Shown here: piece after piece, positions 28,574 to 36,319 of the stretch
Layout: every line of letters begins with the position of its first letter
Numbering within the stretch: position 1 is the stretch's first letter
Assembly: GCF_029835735.1 (NCBI RefSeq)
Contig: NZ_JAOEAL010000001.1
Location: forward strand, 1,736,001 to 1,800,000
Direction of reading: 5' to 3'
DNA: 64,000 bases
From: Shewanella sp. GD04112
GTDB taxonomy: Bacteria > Pseudomonadota > Gammaproteobacteria > Enterobacterales > Shewanellaceae
Translations under genes and position numbers: made by a program
Notes under the pieces: generated by a model
What the model was told of the DNA's origin: nothing
Database searches by the model: none
What the model saw: only the letters and a program-made list of their open reading frames with translations

Positions 28574-28931
28574 ATAATTCAACTCCAATATTCTGTTGTT
28601 TTTGCAGAGTTTTTAAGATATTTGCTTGTAAGTTTGGGTACTAAACGGCCAATTTGGCCTAAGGTTAAGACGTGTGTGCACGCCCAAGAGCTTCAACATA
28701 ACGGCTTTTTAAGCCGCTTCATAGCTAAAGTTGTTAAATAATTGATAATTTAACGTTCTTTATTTGGTGGCATTACTGATAGGGGATTTAGCCGGTGCGT
28801 TAATTCGCTAGGTTTCGAGCTGCGTTTGACTGTAGGGATGTAGGAGAAAGGCGAGACAAGGTGTGTGAAGTTAGAACTCTTTATTTGACCTAAGCAGATA
28901 TAAGTGTGGATTTAGGCTTAAAAACCGGGGC
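28574..28931. other. Promoter region of the AGCS symporter
   Basis: 358 bp without a gene. A perfect short palindrome GGCCAATTTGGCC lies at 28648-28660, about 75 bp upstream of the symporter start, and could be an operator. A smaller hairpin (AACGGCTTTTTAAGCCG) follows near 28699. Neither is assigned to a known regulator. Confidence 0.4.
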
Positions 28932-29219
28932 TTAAATCACCAGCCATAGCAGCATCCAGAGTCCGAATAGCCATGCCAGACTGCGGCGGCTAATGCTATG
29001 TTTTAATAGCAAAGACAGGCTCACTGCAACGGGCAAATACAGGATAACTCCCCAAGAAAGGAGAGGCACCTGAAGCTCTAGCCTTTTTAGCCCCATTTCA
29101 CAAAGCAGACTTAACGCCAATAATAACAGGCTGTGGAAGATCACCAATTGATTGAATCTTAAGGTGAGTGCTGGCTTAACGACGGGGATTGAAGGGCCTG
29201 GCAAGGTCAGTGTATTCAT
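28932..29219 (-). CDS. Small inner-membrane protein behind a Fur-box-like site
   Basis: A 95-residue protein with two to three hydrophobic helices (LVIFHSLLLLALSLLCEMG, LLSWGVILYLPVAVSLSLLL, LAWLFGLWMLLWLVI). I do not recognise a family. The start ATG at 29219 lies about 50 bp downstream of a palindrome closely matching the 7-1-7 Fur consensus. It is divergent from topB. A role in iron uptake (for example as an accessory of a TonB-system or heme/siderophore transporter) is a guess from regulation only. Confidence 0.7.
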   Translation of the reverse strand: MNTLTLPGPSIPVVKPALTLRFNQLVIFHSLLLLALSLLCEMGLKRLELQVPLLSWGVILYLPVAVSLSLLLKHSISRRSLAWLFGLWMLLWLVI

Positions 29220-29268
29220 CTCTTGTTCTCTATTCCTCGTAACGGATGCAAGGGATTCTAGGTTTAGA

Positions 29269-29283
29269 TGAGAATTATTCTCA
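29269..29283. promoter_or_regulatory. Fur-box-like operator
   Basis: TGAGAATTATTCTCA is a perfect 7-1-7 palindrome. It differs from the Fur core TGATAATNATTATCA only at one symmetric position on each side. It is located between topB and the small membrane protein gene and better placed for the latter. Confidence 0.7.
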
Positions 29284-29418
29284 ACTAAATTTACACAGCT
29301 TTAGTGTTTCGTTACCGCAGAGCGAGTTAAATCGGCCCTCTAGGTAAAACGGCGGTTTGCACTCTTGTCTGCTTTGGGCTAAATTACACTGTAATTATAT
29401 CCAGTATTTAATGTAGAT

Positions 29419-31530
29419 ATGATCCTCTATATTGCTGAAAAACCAAGCCTTGGGCGTGCAATCGCCGATGTGCTGCCTAAACCCCACAAAAAAGGTGACG
29501 GGTTTATTGAAGACGCCCAAGGTAACTGTGTGTCTTGGTGTGTGGGGCACTTGCTCGAACAGGCCGAGCCCGATGCCTATAATCCCGAATTTAAATCGTG
29601 GAAGTTTGAGCATTTACCCATAGTGCCTGATAAGTGGCAGCTTAAACCTAAGGCCGCGACCCGCAGCCAACTCACAGTACTTAAAAAGCTGGTGAAGCAG
29701 GCCGATACGCTAGTGAATGCGGGCGATCCCGACAGGGAAGGGCAGTTATTGGTTGATGAAGTGATCGCCTATTTGGGCGTGACGGGCGATAAATTACAGC
29801 AAACGCAGCGACTCCTTATTAGCGACTTAAACCCGCAGGCGGTGAAGCGTGCCTTGTCGCAACTTCGTAGTAACCGTGAGTTTATTCCTTTGTCGACCTC
29901 GGCACTTGCCAGAAGCCGCGCCGATTGGCTCTATGGCATGAATATGACGCGGGCCTACACCATTCAAGGGAAAAAGGTCGGTTATCAGGGCGTACTATCG
30001 GTCGGTCGAGTACAGACCCCGCTGCTTGGGCTTATTGTGCGCCGCGATGAGGAAATCGCGAATTTCCAATCTAAGCCATTTTATGAGGTTCTGGCTCACT
30101 TAGTGACCGACAAAGAACAGGCTTTCACGGCGAAGTGGCAACCCAGTGAAGCCTGCTTGCCTTATATGGATGAGGAAGGGCGCGTGCTTGCTAAGGGCCT
30201 AGCGCAAAATGTGGTGCGCCGGATCTCTGGTAAACCCGCCAAAGTGACCCAGTTAAGCACTAAGGATAAGCAGCAGAATCCGCCTTTACCCTATAGTCTA
30301 TCGGCGCTGCAAATCGATGCCGCCAAGCGCTTTGGGATGAGCGCGAAGGACGTGCTCGATACCTGCCAGAGCTTATACGAGCGCCATAAACTAATCACTT
30401 ATCCACGCTCAGACAGTCGTTATTTGCCCACAGAGCAGCATGGGCTTGCAAGTGGGGTATTAGCGGCCATTACGGGCGGTGCGCCCGAGTTAGTCGCACA
30501 CGCTGAGGCGCCCAATCCTCGGCTTAAATCTAAGGCGTGGGATGATAAAAAAGTCGATGCTCACCACGCCATTATTCCAACGGAAAAACAGCCCAATCTA
30601 GCTGGTTTAAGCCAGCGGGAAAGGCAGCTTTATCTGCATATTGCTCGCCAGTATTTGGCGCAGTTTTACACTGCCTATTGCTACAGTGAAACCGCAGTCG
30701 AAGTGACGATTGAAGGTGGCCTTTTTAAGACTAAGGCAAAACAGGATAAGTCTCTCGGTTGGAAACAACTGTTTGCCAGAGAAGAGAACGAACGAAAGGA
30801 CGCATCATCCGCAGCGAATTTTGCGCAAGGCGACAAGGACGCAGAGGAAGGGGAATATCTTGGTCAGTTACCGCCTCTTACCTTAGGGCAAGTTCTTCAT
30901 TGTCACCAAGGTGAATTGGTCGAGAAGCAAACTCAACCTCCCAAAGCCTTTACCGATGCGACCTTGCTGAGTGCGATGACGGGGATTAACCGTTATGTGA
31001 CTGACCCAGAGATCCGCAAAATTTTAAAGGAAACCGATGGCTTAGGCACAGAAGCGACTCGCGCAGGCATTATTGAACTGCTGTTTAAACGGGGCTTTAT
31101 TCAGCGTCAGGGCAAGTTGATTGTGGCCACTGAGGTGGGCAAGGGCTTAATTAATAGCTTACCCCTTAGCGCCACGACACCCGATATGACGGCGCTGTGG
31201 GAGGCAAGTCTAAACGGTATCTGTCATAAAGAAATGTCTTATCAAGGCTTTATGCAGCCACTACTGGGGACGCTAAATAACTTAATCGAAAATGCGGGCG
31301 CTCAATTACCGTCAGCCCTCAATGGCTTAAAAGGGCAGGGCTTTAAGCGTGCAGCAACGAAAAAGTCCGGCTATCGAAAAGCTGGAGGTAAAGGCGCTGG
31401 ATGGAAAAAATCCGGCACTAAAAACGCGGCAGTTGGAAGCTCGGCCGCTAAAACTACCGCGGCTAAATCGACGGCCGCTAAATCCGCTACGCCTAGACGT
31501 CGAGCGAGTAAAGTACCCGCCCAAGCTTGA
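29419..31530 (+). CDS. topB: DNA topoisomerase III
   Basis: A 703-residue type IA topoisomerase that unlinks single-stranded and precatenated DNA. The Toprim domain opens the protein (ILYIAEKPSLGRAIADVL, acidic NAGDPDREGQLLVDE). The active-site Tyr is in LITYPRSDSRYLPTEQH. It is longer than E. coli TopB because of a Lys/Ala/Gly-rich basic tail (about residues 640-703) that probably binds nucleic acid and is of low complexity. Start ATG 29419. Confidence 0.95.
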   Translation: MILYIAEKPSLGRAIADVLPKPHKKGDGFIEDAQGNCVSWCVGHLLEQAEPDAYNPEFKSWKFEHLPIVPDKWQLKPKAATRSQLTVLKKLVKQADTLVNAGDPDREGQLLVDEVIAYLGVTGDKLQQTQRLLISDLNPQAVKRALSQLRSNREFIPLSTSALARSRADWLYGMNMTRAYTIQGKKVGYQGVLSVGRVQTPLLGLIVRRDEEIANFQSKPFYEVLAHLVTDKEQAFTAKWQPSEACLPYMDEEGRVLAKGLAQNVVRRISGKPAKVTQLSTKDKQQNPPLPYSLSALQIDAAKRFGMSAKDVLDTCQSLYERHKLITYPRSDSRYLPTEQHGLASGVLAAITGGAPELVAHAEAPNPRLKSKAWDDKKVDAHHAIIPTEKQPNLAGLSQRERQLYLHIARQYLAQFYTAYCYSETAVEVTIEGGLFKTKAKQDKSLGWKQLFAREENERKDASSAANFAQGDKDAEEGEYLGQLPPLTLGQVLHCHQGELVEKQTQPPKAFTDATLLSAMTGINRYVTDPEIRKILKETDGLGTEATRAGIIELLFKRGFIQRQGKLIVATEVGKGLINSLPLSATTPDMTALWEASLNGICHKEMSYQGFMQPLLGTLNNLIENAGAQLPSALNGLKGQGFKRAATKKSGYRKAGGKGAGWKKSGTKNAAVGSSAAKTTAAKSTAAKSATPRRRASKVPAQA

Positions 31531-31608
31531 TGACACAAATGTAATCAAACTGTCGCTAATGCTCGCGATCTAGTAACGATATTTAATATATTCCGCGATA
31601 TTTAATTG

Positions 31609-31638
31609 CCGCCAATCACGATATTTCGTGATTGGCGG
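31609..31638. promoter_or_regulatory. Predicted activator site (UAS) of the porin sigma-54 promoter
   Basis: Perfect inverted repeat with 13-bp arms CCGCCAATCACGA / TCGTGATTGGCGG and a 4-bp centre. Its inner core, AATCAC-N8-GTGATT (31614-31633), recurs at 34580-34599 upstream of the flavoprotein. It has no T tract, so it is not a terminator of topB. Its centre is about 85 bp upstream of the predicted sigma-54 transcription start. Confidence 0.7.
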
Positions 31639-31681
31639 ATCCACTTCTAAAAAACACCCTGAAATTCAGATTTTCTGCGCC

Positions 31682-31698
31682 GTGGCATGCAAACTGCT
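31682..31698 (+). promoter_or_regulatory. Predicted sigma-54 promoter of the porin gene
   Basis: GTGGCATGCAAACTGCT has the -24 GG and -12 GC with the required 10-base spacing and fits YTGGCACGRNNNTTGCW well. It lies 81 bp upstream of the porin ATG. Confidence 0.65.
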
Positions 31699-31779
31699 GT
31701 GTGTTGGCTGGAGAATATAATAAGCCAATTAAATCATATGATTATATATGGTTTAGCTGAATTAAAAGGTGTAGATGAT

Positions 31780-32949
31780 ATGAAAAAGAAATTGCTTGCA
31801 GTGATGATCCCCGCGGTACTATTGACTGGTACCACTCAGGCGGTTGAGCTGTATAACGATCAAACCAATAGCGTCAATATGATGGGCTGGCTTGGCTTTG
31901 CGGCGTTAAATGATGGCCACGAAACTTCGGTAATTGATAACTTTTCCCGGGTGGGATTCCGTTTCGACCGCCAAGAGAAAAACGGCTGGCGCTCCTTTGC
32001 CCATACCGAATGGGGCATTAACATGGTCACCAGTGACGATGGCCTTATCTATACCGAAGGCCAAGGTGGTGGCCAGTTATCGGCTTCAAAAACCTCAGAT
32101 TTCCTCTTTAACCGTTTAGGTTATGTCGGCATGTCGCACGACAAATGGGGCTCGCTCACCTTTGGTAAGCAGTGGGGAGCTTATTACGATGTGGCTTACA
32201 CCACTGACGTGCTCAATGCTTTTACGGGTTGGTCTGTCGGTGCTTATACCTTCGGTGATGGCGGTCTCACCGGAGCGGGTCGTGCCGATGCGGCGCTACA
32301 ATACCGCAATACCTTTGGTAATCTGCATATCGCGGTGCAATACGCTTCTAAGCAAAATAGTGATGTGGCGCTCTACGATAATTTAGGCAACGCCTTAAAC
32401 GATGGTTCGGAGCTGAGCTTCGACCCTAGCTATGGCGCGAGTGCGACTTACTACTTCACCGATAAATTTAAGGTATTAGCGGGCTTTAACCGTGGTGACT
32501 TCACTGGCAATCTTGCGGGCAAAGAAGTCGATAATACCAACCAAATCATCGGTATCGGTGCCCAATACGGCAGCTTCTATCAATATGCGCCGGGTCGTGA
32601 TGCCGACGGCCTGTATGTGGGTTTTAACGCCCATAAGAGTGAGCAAAACGAGTTGGTAGGTGGGGAGCTTTACGACTCAACTGGCGCCGAATTTATTGTC
32701 GCTTACCACTATGACAACGGATTCGTACCTAGCCTATTGCTGACTTATCAGGATTTGGACACCGATGAAAACACCGCTATCCAAGGCAAATGGACGCGTC
32801 AGTTTGCCGTGCTAGGCCTGCATTATCGCTATAGCCGCGACACAATCATGTATGCCGAAGCCAAAATCGATTTCAGCGATATGGACGATAAAGCCTACGA
32901 AGATCTGCAAGATAATAACTATGCCGTTGGTATTCGTTATTTCTTCTAA
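31780..32949 (+). CDS. Outer-membrane porin (Gram-negative trimeric type)
   Basis: A 389-residue protein with a Sec signal peptide (MKKKLLAVMIPAVLLTGTTQA), alternating beta strands and a C-terminal aromatic residue in VGIRYFF, as required for BAM insertion. Motifs such as RVGFRFDRQEKNGWRSFAHTEWGIN and RLGYVGMSHDKWGSLTFGKQWGAYYD (strand-loop 3 region) are typical of OmpC/porin_4-like porins. Start ATG 31780 behind AAGG; the frame upstream to 31687 covers the sigma-54 promoter and is not coding. Promoter and operator place it in the same regulon as the reductase-lyase operon, so it is likely the entry pore for that substrate. Confidence 0.9.
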   Translation: MKKKLLAVMIPAVLLTGTTQAVELYNDQTNSVNMMGWLGFAALNDGHETSVIDNFSRVGFRFDRQEKNGWRSFAHTEWGINMVTSDDGLIYTEGQGGGQLSASKTSDFLFNRLGYVGMSHDKWGSLTFGKQWGAYYDVAYTTDVLNAFTGWSVGAYTFGDGGLTGAGRADAALQYRNTFGNLHIAVQYASKQNSDVALYDNLGNALNDGSELSFDPSYGASATYYFTDKFKVLAGFNRGDFTGNLAGKEVDNTNQIIGIGAQYGSFYQYAPGRDADGLYVGFNAHKSEQNELVGGELYDSTGAEFIVAYHYDNGFVPSLLLTYQDLDTDENTAIQGKWTRQFAVLGLHYRYSRDTIMYAEAKIDFSDMDDKAYEDLQDNNYAVGIRYFF

Positions 32950-32985
32950 GTCTGACGAGGGAGTGCGTTAAAAAGTGCATTCATC

Positions 32986-33011
32986 AAAGGCCACAGTATT
33001 GTGGCCTTTTT
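32986..33011. terminator. Terminator between porin and sigma-54 activator genes
   Basis: Hairpin AAAGGCCACA / TGTGGCCTTT with T run, serving the two converging genes. Confidence 0.87.
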
Positions 33012-33038
33012 CATGACTATCCATTTCTTATCAATGCA

Positions 33039-34565
33039 TTACACAATCCCTAACTTCTTCATTTTACTGCGCAGGGTATTGGCATTGATATCCAGCAATT
33101 CGGCCGCGCCGCCTGGGCCATAGAGTTTACCGCCCGTGATCCTTAAGGCATGGCTGATGTATTTTTTGGTCATCACCTCCAGTGGCACCAGCTTATCGCT
33201 GGCATGACTTGGATCGATAATCACGGTTTGATTGGACGGGGTTTTAACGGCTTCGAGGCTTTTTGGCGCCAGAAAACTAAAATCCAGCGGACCCGCAGGG
33301 TGCTGAATGATAGCGCGCTCGAGCACATTAATGAGTTCGCGCACATTCCCTGGCCAATCATATTGGTTGAGAATATTCAGTTGTTCTGGGGCAATTCTTG
33401 GTAGCTGTGGCAAATTGAACTTGGCACTCAGCTGCTCGACAAAATGTTGCACTAACAGAGGAATATCCGTGCGTCTTTGTCTGAGTGATGGGATCTCTAT
33501 GGGGAAAATCGCCAGTCGGTACCAGAGATCCTCGCGAAATACTTCTCTATGCACCATGGCCTGAAGATTTCTGTGGGTTGCGGCCACTATACGAATATCG
33601 AGCTGCACCGCATCGTGGCCGCCAACGCGGGTGATACAGCTATTTTGCAGTACTCTAAGCAGCCGAACTTGGGCTGAAAGGGGTAATTCCCCAATTTCAT
33701 CTAAGAAAATGGTGCCGCCGTTGGCCTGTTCGAAGTAGCCAATTTTGCGTGAATCGGCGCCAGTAAACGCACCTTTTTCATAACCAAAGAGCTCGGAGTC
33801 AATCAAAGTATCTGGAATAGCGCCACAGTTTACCTTGATAAAAGGCTTACCCGATCGCTCCGACAGTTCGTGAATGGCGTTGGCGATAACCTCCTTACCG
33901 CAGCCCGTTTCCCCAAGCATTAACACTGTGGTGTTGATTTTGGCGATGGATTGCACCTGTTGCATCACCTGTTTCAGGCCAGAATTAGCGCCAACCACGC
34001 CATTTTGAACATCTAAGGTGCGGCGTAGACTGACGTTTTGTTTGGAGAGCGCTTCATTCTCTTTGAGTAAGTTGCGATCCCTTAAATTCAGCGCCGTGAT
34101 GAGCGCGAGGTTTTGCATATGTGGTGCAATCAAGTCAGCATGACGGGGCCTAAACACTCCAGTCGTTTTGGCATAAAAGCCGACTATCCCAAGGTGGGTA
34201 TTCTCAATCGACATCCGCAGAATAATTACCGAACGAATATCCTTAATGACCTGAGGCGCGACTAAAGAGGTGACAGGATCATGCTCTATGTCATTAACAA
34301 TTCGCACCTTTGGCCGCTCGGGATCCTCTAGCGATTGCGCCATCTTCAGAGGAATTTGGATGCGTTTATCCAAGGTGCAGCAATGGGTATCATCAACATG
34401 GGCGATAAACTGTATATCATTAAATTGTTTGCGAAAAATATTCACAAATAGCCCATCTATAGGCAATTCATCCCGAATAAACTCGAAGTAACTGTGCAAA
34501 GATTTTTCGAGTTGCAGACTGCTACAGAGTCTTAGCGTTGATTCGTAATAGAAGTGTTTTTCCAT
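33039..34565 (-). CDS. Sigma-54-dependent transcriptional activator with GAF sensor domain
   Basis: A 508-residue bacterial enhancer-binding protein. The N-terminal GAF-like domain (about 1-170) has no phospho-receiver, so it likely binds a small ligand. A short coiled linker leads to the AAA+ core, with Walker A GETGCGKE (218-225) and the sigma-54-contacting GAFTGA loop (265-270), then a C-terminal Fis-type HTH (ITGGKLYGPGGAAELLDINANTLRSKM). It is divergent from the flavoprotein operon and shares its intergenic region, with two candidate binding sites. By position and operators it is inferred to activate both the porin and the reductase-lyase-cytochrome operon. Confidence 0.93.
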   Translation of the reverse strand: MEKHFYYESTLRLCSSLQLEKSLHSYFEFIRDELPIDGLFVNIFRKQFNDIQFIAHVDDTHCCTLDKRIQIPLKMAQSLEDPERPKVRIVNDIEHDPVTSLVAPQVIKDIRSVIILRMSIENTHLGIVGFYAKTTGVFRPRHADLIAPHMQNLALITALNLRDRNLLKENEALSKQNVSLRRTLDVQNGVVGANSGLKQVMQQVQSIAKINTTVLMLGETGCGKEVIANAIHELSERSGKPFIKVNCGAIPDTLIDSELFGYEKGAFTGADSRKIGYFEQANGGTIFLDEIGELPLSAQVRLLRVLQNSCITRVGGHDAVQLDIRIVAATHRNLQAMVHREVFREDLWYRLAIFPIEIPSLRQRRTDIPLLVQHFVEQLSAKFNLPQLPRIAPEQLNILNQYDWPGNVRELINVLERAIIQHPAGPLDFSFLAPKSLEAVKTPSNQTVIIDPSHASDKLVPLEVMTKKYISHALRITGGKLYGPGGAAELLDINANTLRSKMKKLGIV

Positions 34566-34579
34566 TGATATTTCAAGTT

Positions 34580-34599
34580 AATCACTAAGTATCGTGATT
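34580..34599. promoter_or_regulatory. Predicted activator site UAS1 of the flavoprotein operon
   Basis: AATCAC-N8-GTGATT, the same arms and spacing as the palindrome at 31614-31633. It lies about 70 bp upstream of the -24 element, a usual distance for a sigma-54 activator. It may also autoregulate the divergent activator gene. Confidence 0.65.
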
Positions 34600-34602
34600 G
34601 TA

Positions 34603-34622
34603 GATCTTTATATTTCGTGATT
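34603..34622. promoter_or_regulatory. Predicted weaker activator site UAS2
   Basis: The right half ATATTTCGTGATT is identical over 13 bases to the right half of the porin operator; the left half is degenerate. Centre-to-centre distance to UAS1 is 23 bp, about two helical turns. Confidence 0.5.
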
Positions 34623-34670
34623 TTGTGCCTGCAATCAAAGTTCCCCACATAAATACCTCTTTTTAGGTGC

Positions 34671-34687
34671 TTGGCACAGCACCTGCA
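34671..34687 (+). promoter_or_regulatory. Predicted sigma-54 promoter of the flavoprotein-lyase-cytochrome operon
   Basis: TTGGCACAGCACCTGCA matches YTGGCACGRNNNTTGCW at 15 of 17 positions, with GG and GC correctly spaced. It is 43 bp upstream of the flavoprotein ATG. Confidence 0.75.
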
Positions 34688-34730
34688 CTTTCATGCTGAC
34701 AAGTTCCAATGATTATTGAAGGAAATCAGC

Positions 34731-36284
34731 ATGAGTAAAACCCAAGGTATTAATTCGGGGCGCCGCCAGTTATTAAAGGGCGGCATGGTCATGGCCGCGG
34801 GACTCGGGGCGAGTATTGCACTGCCCACTACTGCCAGCTGTGACTCTGCGCCTATCAACTTCGATGAAATCGTAGATGTGCTCGTGGTCGGCAGCGGTTT
34901 TGCTGGCATGTCTGCGGCGTTGCAGGCCAGAGAAGCCGGCGTGAGCGTGATGGTTATCGATAAGATGCCCGTGTTTGGTGGTAACTCTACCATCAATGGC
35001 GGCGCCATGGCGGTAGCCGGTTCTGCGCTACAGAAACAGGCCGGGATTAAAGACTCGGTCGATGCCATGGTGGCTGATATGCTGCGGGCAGGTCGCGGCA
35101 TGAACGATGTGGAAATGCTTAAACTGGTGTGTAACGGCACCGCAGAATCCTGCCAATGGTTGATTGATTACGGCGTGAACTGGAAGCCTTTTGTGCAACA
35201 CTTTGGCGGCCACTCGGTACAACGAGTGTTACAAACGGTTGAAAGTTCAGGCGCTGGCATTATTCGTCCCCTAATAAAAGCCGCCCGGGATAAGGGCGTC
35301 ATCATGAAAAATCAGACCAAGCTCGAAGGCTTTGTACAAGATGAGGCCGGACGGGTGATCGGTGTCGAAGTTCGTGAAGGTTTTTATTTTCCTAATGAGC
35401 GCACGGGTAAAATACGTCGTATCGGCGCGCGCCGTGGCGTGATTATGGCGACCGGTGGTTTTGGTCGCGATATTGAATACCGCATGATGCAATTACCTGA
35501 GTTAAATAGTGATTTAGATTCAACCAACCATGCAGGTGCCACCTCAGAGGCGCTGAAACAGATGATGCTCATTGGCGCTAATCCTATTCATTTAGACCAA
35601 ATTCAGCTCGGCCCATGGGCATCCCCCGACGAGAAGGGCTTTGGCACGGCTTCCCAGTTCAACACTATCGCTACCTATCCCCACGGCATTGTTGTGGATG
35701 TGCGTACTGGTGAGCGTTTCTTCAATGAATTAGCCGACCGTAAAGCGCGTGCCGACGCCATCATGACCAGACGGGATGAGCAGGGGCAGCCTGTCTATCC
35801 CATTGGTTTTACTAATGCCGCCGGTGCCAGCAAGGCACAGACCTTAGATTGGGGCCTGAAATACAAGGTCATCAGCAAGGCCGAGACCTTAGACGAACTG
35901 GCCGCTATTTACGGCATGCCCGCCAAGGCATTAAAGGCGCAGGTCGCGCGTTGGAACGAAGCGGTGAAGACGGGCGTTGATAAAGAGTTAGACCGCCCCA
36001 TGCAGGAGGCAATAGTGCTGGACAAAGGGCCTTGGTATGCGGTGCGCATGTGGCCGAAGGTGCATTACTGCATGGGTGGCGTGAAGGTGAATACCCAATC
36101 CGAAGTGCTGCATTTGGTCAGCAATAAAGCCATCCCCGGGCTATATGCCGCAGGCGAAGCCACAGGCGGTATCCATGGCGCCAGTCGCTTAGGAGCCTGT
36201 GCCGTGGCCGAAGGGGTAGTCACTGGGCGTAATGCCGGCCGTAACTGCGCCGCAGCGAACGCTGTGACGCTCAAGCAAGCTTAG
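34731..36284 (+). CDS. Tat-exported fumarate-reductase-like flavoprotein (predicted enoate/thiourocanate reductase)
   Basis: A 517-residue FAD_binding_2 protein. The Tat signal carries RR (11-12) in SGRRQLLKGG. The FAD motif is VVGSGFAG (G54-x-G56-x-x-G59). Compared with recalled Shewanella Fcc3, the proton-donor Arg corresponds to R337 (NELADRKARADA), the substrate His to H445 (VHYCMGG) and the carboxylate Arg to R486 (HGASRLGAC). The Fcc3 His365 segment QAHPT is instead QLGPW (292-296), arguing against fumarate. It has no heme motifs and no FMN-binding domain; electrons probably come from the tetraheme cytochrome two genes downstream. Start ATG 34731 with AAGGAAA. Inferred role: periplasmic reduction of the unsaturated acid made by the adjacent lyase. 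Confidence 0.88.
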   Translation: MSKTQGINSGRRQLLKGGMVMAAGLGASIALPTTASCDSAPINFDEIVDVLVVGSGFAGMSAALQAREAGVSVMVIDKMPVFGGNSTINGGAMAVAGSALQKQAGIKDSVDAMVADMLRAGRGMNDVEMLKLVCNGTAESCQWLIDYGVNWKPFVQHFGGHSVQRVLQTVESSGAGIIRPLIKAARDKGVIMKNQTKLEGFVQDEAGRVIGVEVREGFYFPNERTGKIRRIGARRGVIMATGGFGRDIEYRMMQLPELNSDLDSTNHAGATSEALKQMMLIGANPIHLDQIQLGPWASPDEKGFGTASQFNTIATYPHGIVVDVRTGERFFNELADRKARADAIMTRRDEQGQPVYPIGFTNAAGASKAQTLDWGLKYKVISKAETLDELAAIYGMPAKALKAQVARWNEAVKTGVDKELDRPMQEAIVLDKGPWYAVRMWPKVHYCMGGVKVNTQSEVLHLVSNKAIPGLYAAGEATGGIHGASRLGACAVAEGVVTGRNAGRNCAAANAVTLKQA

Positions 36285-36319
36285 ATTTTATTAAATATAA
36301 CAAAATGTTGGAGATGATA

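Noticed and set aside
31609..31638. Terminator of topB
   Set aside because: The stem is perfect but has no T tract on either strand, and its core recurs at a second sigma-54 promoter; an operator fits better.
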